This document shows, piece by piece, positions 61,133 through 64,000 of a DNA stretch of 64,000 nucleotides. How positions within the stretch are numbered: the first letter of the stretch is position 1; every line of letters starts with the position of its first letter. This stretch comes from Methylophilus medardensis (GTDB lineage Bacteria; Pseudomonadota; Gammaproteobacteria; Burkholderiales; Methylophilaceae). The notes under the pieces are model-generated. The model did not search any database, was not told the DNA's origin, and was given only the letters and a program-made list of their open reading frames with translations. Position numbers and translations under genes: made by a program. The stretch lies in the NCBI RefSeq assembly GCF_006363915.1, contig NZ_CP040946.1, one strand, 5' to 3'.

Positions 61133-61159
61133 AATAATTATATTATCATAAATTTATGA
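61131..61159 (-). promoter_or_regulatory. AT-rich palindromes upstream of the zinc-type operon
   Basis: TCATAAATTTATGA (61146-61159) is a perfect 14-bp palindrome. The adjacent ATAATAATTATATTAT is nearly symmetrical. Together they cover the bases just before the ATG at 61132. This fits an operator for a Fur-family regulator such as Zur, though it does not match a consensus exactly. Confidence 0.45.
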
Positions 61160-61252
61160 CAAGAAAATGACCCGACAACCGAACCAATTAAAGCGATGGA
61201 GATGTGATCGAAGCGCTAGAGAGGTGAGCATCCCATGCATTTAAAATTGGGT

Positions 61253-62152
61253 TTAAAGATTTACGACGCGTTTCGGCGCGATACGGCCATCGCGTTGCTG
61301 TAAGCCAACCCCTAAAAACAATCCGGCCTCGCTATAAATACGCAACTCACTATGGGGAATCGCCCCCGACATCCACACCGGATTGCCCTGCTTAAAATAA
61401 TAAGCAGCGTCTTCTGGTAATAGAATTTTCGGCAAGGCCGCAATCGCGGTATCGACAGGCAATAGCAGTGCATCCCGCTGCGCGTCTGTCATCGAAGCCA
61501 ATGCGTCAATGCTGATCGCCTTTGCAATTTGATAAGTCGCCGTCGCCGTGCGGCGTAGTGCAGTTAAATGCGCACCGGCTTGCAAGGCATTGCCAATATC
61601 TTCAGCCAACGTTCGGATATACGTCCCCTTGCTACAACATACCTCAATCTTGGCATGATTGTCGGCACATTCAAGCACGCGCAAGGCATGAATGGTTACT
61701 TGTCTGGCCGCCCGCATTAACTCCACGCCATCGCGCGCGTAGGCATACAAAGGTTTGCCGTTCACTTTTAAGGCGGAATACATCGGTGGCACTTGGCTGA
61801 TTTCGCCCATAAATTGCGGCAGCACCTGTTCAATATCGGCCAGTGAGACATGGCAATCGACCTGTTGGATCACCTCACCCTCAATATCGCCAGTAGTGGT
61901 GCTTATACCAAACCGGATATCAGCAATATAGGTTTTGTTTTCATCGGTCAAATATTGCGCAAATTTGGTCGCTTCGCCAAAACAAATCGGCAATACGCCA
62001 GTCGCTAGTGGGTCGAGCGTGCCGGTGTGACCGGCTTTTTCTGCTTGATACAACCATTTGACCTTTTGTAAGGCCTGATTGGATGAAAAACCGTAGGGCT
62101 TGTCGAGCAACAACACACCATGGACGGCGCGTTTAATGCGTTTGAATTGCAT
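61253..62152 (-). CDS. truB: tRNA pseudouridine-55 synthase TruB
   Basis: Isomerises U55 in the T loop of tRNAs. The 299-residue protein has GVLLLDKPYGFSSNQAL, the catalytic Asp in HTGTLDPLATGVL (residue 47) and a C-terminal PUA domain. It starts 6 bases after the rbfA stop. rpsO does not follow here; instead a TonB receptor operon comes after a 120-base gap. Confidence 0.96.
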   Translation of the reverse strand: MQFKRIKRAVHGVLLLDKPYGFSSNQALQKVKWLYQAEKAGHTGTLDPLATGVLPICFGEATKFAQYLTDENKTYIADIRFGISTTTGDIEGEVIQQVDCHVSLADIEQVLPQFMGEISQVPPMYSALKVNGKPLYAYARDGVELMRAARQVTIHALRVLECADNHAKIEVCCSKGTYIRTLAEDIGNALQAGAHLTALRRTATATYQIAKAISIDALASMTDAQRDALLLPVDTAIAALPKILLPEDAAYYFKQGNPVWMSGAIPHSELRIYSEAGLFLGVGLQQRDGRIAPKRVVNL

Positions 62153-62158
62153 GGCGCC

Positions 62159-62515
62159 TTACTCTTGCGCGGGGGTGTCGGACAAGGCCTCATGGATGAG
62201 TTTGTCCATATGCATGCCGCGGTCTATCGATTCGTCATAGACAAAATGCAATTGTGGTACGGTACGGATCATCATGCGCTTGCCCAATTGCGATCGCAAA
62301 AAGCCAGCCGCTTTTTCAAGCCCGGCTTGTAAGCCCTTGCTGTTTTTCTGCGCCGCATAAAACACTTTGGCATGCGCCATATCACCCGTCACCTCCACTC
62401 CGGTGAGAGTGACCATTTGCACGCGCGGGTCTTTGATCTCAAACATGAGCAAATCCGCCAATTCACGGCGCATTTGCTCAGAGACACGGTCATTTCGGGA
62501 AAATGCTTTAGCCAT
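62159..62515 (-). CDS. rbfA: ribosome-binding factor A
   Basis: 30S maturation factor of 118 residues with a KH-like fold. RVSEQMRRELADLLMFEIKDPRV at the start and the FLRSQLGKRMMIRTVPQLHFVYDES block identify it. Its ATG overlaps the infB stop by one base, so it is translationally coupled to infB. Confidence 0.97.
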   Translation of the reverse strand: MAKAFSRNDRVSEQMRRELADLLMFEIKDPRVQMVTLTGVEVTGDMAHAKVFYAAQKNSKGLQAGLEKAAGFLRSQLGKRMMIRTVPQLHFVYDESIDRGMHMDKLIHEALSDTPAQE

Positions 62516-64000
62516 TACAGGGTACGCGCCACTTCCACCACTTCATAGACTTCTAGAATATCGCCCACTTCGATTTCGTTGTAATTTTTGAGTGACAAAC
62601 CACATTCAAAGTTGTTTTTAACTTCTTTGACGTCATCTTTAAAGCGTTTCAGAGAATCCAATTCACCCGTGTGAATAATGACATTGTTACGCAACACACG
62701 CACTTTAGAGTTACGTTTCACCGAGCCATCTTGTACATAACAACCAGCGACCGCACCCACTTTGGAGATTCGATAGACTTCGCGGATTTCTACCGTACCA
62801 ATCATTTGCTCTTTCTGCTCTGGTGCTAGCATGCCACCCAACGCAGCCTTGATCTCATCGACCGCTTCGTAAATGATGTTGTAGTAGCGCAAATCGACAT
62901 CTAAGTTTTCGACCAGTTTACGGGCACCGGCATCGGCACGCACGTTAAAGCCAATCAATACCGCCTTAGAGGCCGCGGCCAAGTTGACATCTGATTCGCT
63001 AATAGCACCCACAGCGGTGTGAATGATATTGACTCGGACTTCGTTGGTAGACAATTTTTGCAAACTAGTGGTCAACGCTTCGAAAGAGCCTTGTACATCT
63101 GACTTCACAATCAGGTTCAGGGTCTGCACTTCACCTTCCGCCATTTGCTCAAACATATTCTCAAGTTTGGCGGCTTGTTGCTTGGCCAGTTTCACATCGC
63201 GGAACTTACCTTGACGGAACAGGGCAATCTCTCGTGCTTTACGCTCATCATTCAATACAATGGTTTCTTCGCCGGCACTTGGCACATCAGACAAGCCCAA
63301 TACCTCTACCGGAATAGAAGGGCCTGCTTCTTTAATATCATTACCGTTTTCATCCAACATGGCGCGTACGCGACCATAAGCAGTGCCAGCCAGCAACATG
63401 TCACCACGGCGCAGAATCCCTGACTGAATCAGCACAGTAGTCACCGGACCACGCCCTTTGTCCAAACGGCCTTCAATCACCAAGCCTTTTGCTGGCGTAT
63501 TTTTCGGTGAAGTCAGTTCCAATACTTCTGCTTGCAGCAGCACCGCTTCAAGCAACTCGTCAATGCCTTTACCTGTTTTAGCAGACACTTCACGGAACAT
63601 GGTTTCACCACCATATTCTTCAGGCACCACTTCATGCGTGATCAATTCATTTTTAACACGATCTGGTTGCGCTTCTGGCTTATCGACCTTGTTGATCGCA
63701 ACCACGATAGGCACATTACCGGCCTTGGCGTGGTGGATCGCCTCAATCGTTTGTGGCATCACACCATCATCGGCAGAAACCACCAGAATCACAATATCCG
63801 TAGCTTTTGCACCACGCGCACGCATCGCTGTAAACGCCTCGTGACCCGGGGTATCGAGGAAGGTCACCATACCACGTGGTGTTTCTACGTGATAAGCACC
63901 AATGTGCTGCGTAATGCCGCCTGCCTCGCCTGAAGCCACTCGACTGCGACGAATATAATCCAACAGCGACGTTTTACCATGGTCAACGTGACCCATGACG
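62515..64000 (-). CDS. infB: translation initiation factor IF-2 (5' end beyond window)
   Basis: GTPase that brings fMet-tRNA to the 30S subunit. The window holds about 495 C-terminal residues from the G1 motif GHVDHGKT (at the edge) on, including DTPGHEAF and NKVDK. Domains II, III and IV follow. The N-terminal part lies beyond 64000; the ATG visible near 63996 is an internal Met, not the start. It leads infB-rbfA-truB. Confidence 0.97.
   Translation of the reverse strand, partial: VMGHVDHGKTSLLDYIRRSRVASGEAGGITQHIGAYHVETPRGMVTFLDTPGHEAFTAMRARGAKATDIVILVVSADDGVMPQTIEAIHHAKAGNVPIVVAINKVDKPEAQPDRVKNELITHEVVPEEYGGETMFREVSAKTGKGIDELLEAVLLQAEVLELTSPKNTPAKGLVIEGRLDKGRGPVTTVLIQSGILRRGDMLLAGTAYGRVRAMLDENGNDIKEAGPSIPVEVLGLSDVPSAGEETIVLNDERKAREIALFRQGKFRDVKLAKQQAAKLENMFEQMAEGEVQTLNLIVKSDVQGSFEALTTSLQKLSTNEVRVNIIHTAVGAISESDVNLAAASKAVLIGFNVRADAGARKLVENLDVDLRYYNIIYEAVDEIKAALGGMLAPEQKEQMIGTVEIREVYRISKVGAVAGCYVQDGSVKRNSKVRVLRNNVIIHTGELDSLKRFKDDVKEVKNNFECGLSLKNYNEIEVGDILEVYEVVEVARTL

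Noticed and set aside
1..64000. CRISPR arrays, insertion sequences, integrases, phage genes
   Set aside because: No direct-repeat array, transposase or integrase motif, or terminal inverted repeats with target duplications were seen.

Overview
The window reads as a contiguous chromosomal segment of a Gram-negative betaproteobacterium. Methylophilaceae-like is my inference from the overall gene set and moderate GC; no marker here proves it. Nearly every base belongs to housekeeping or envelope genes. I see no insertion sequence, prophage, CRISPR array or integrase.

Layout. 0-6.5 kb: a FimV-like protein converges on a minus-strand run thiS-thiG-apaG-mltA-ubiC-ubiA (thiazole synthesis, ApaG, lytic transglycosylase, first two ubiquinone steps). 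6.5-10.4 kb: an unrecognised 62-residue ORF, gnd, a dienelactone-hydrolase-family protein and a secreted trypsin-like protease with TPRs. 10.5-19.6 kb: hemL, gltB, gltD, hemE. 19.7-21.4 kb: cytochrome b561 and a periplasmic metallo-beta-lactamase-fold protein.

21.4-32.4 kb is the most interesting part. A minus-strand operon (thermostable-hemolysin family protein, AMP-dependent acyl ligase, heme-oxygenase-like diiron oxidase, SDR) faces a plus-strand PAP2 phosphatase-eptA pair. The intergenic region carries a sigma-54 -24/-12 element on each strand. Between them lie two 13-bp sites of identical form TGCA-N5-TGCA, 43 bp apart. About 6 kb further on sits a sensor kinase and a sigma-54-activating response regulator, preceded by an outer-membrane porin-like protein and a substrate-binding-like protein. 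I infer one sigma-54 regulon joining an uncharacterised acyl-derived small molecule or lipid pathway to lipid A/envelope remodelling.

32.4-42.9 kb: a DODA-type dioxygenase, two DoxX paralogues flanking a LysR regulator, a TetR-controlled RND efflux pair, a PCMT-like methyltransferase with a TolC-family protein, and an isochorismatase-family hydrolase. 42.9-51.1 kb: a TonB receptor, pnp, rpsO, a PfkB kinase, tRNA-Phe, a rhodanese, a TusA-like protein and a YncE-like propeller lipoprotein under a good Fur-type palindrome. 51.3-58.3 kb: ilvA, rpiA, phoU, yggX, dgkA and a PAS/GAF/GGDEF/EAL protein. 58.7-64 kb: a ZnuD-like TonB receptor with a small His/Cys exported protein, then truB, rbfA and infB (5' end beyond the window). 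The usual infB-rbfA-truB-rpsO-pnp order is split here by about 13 kb.
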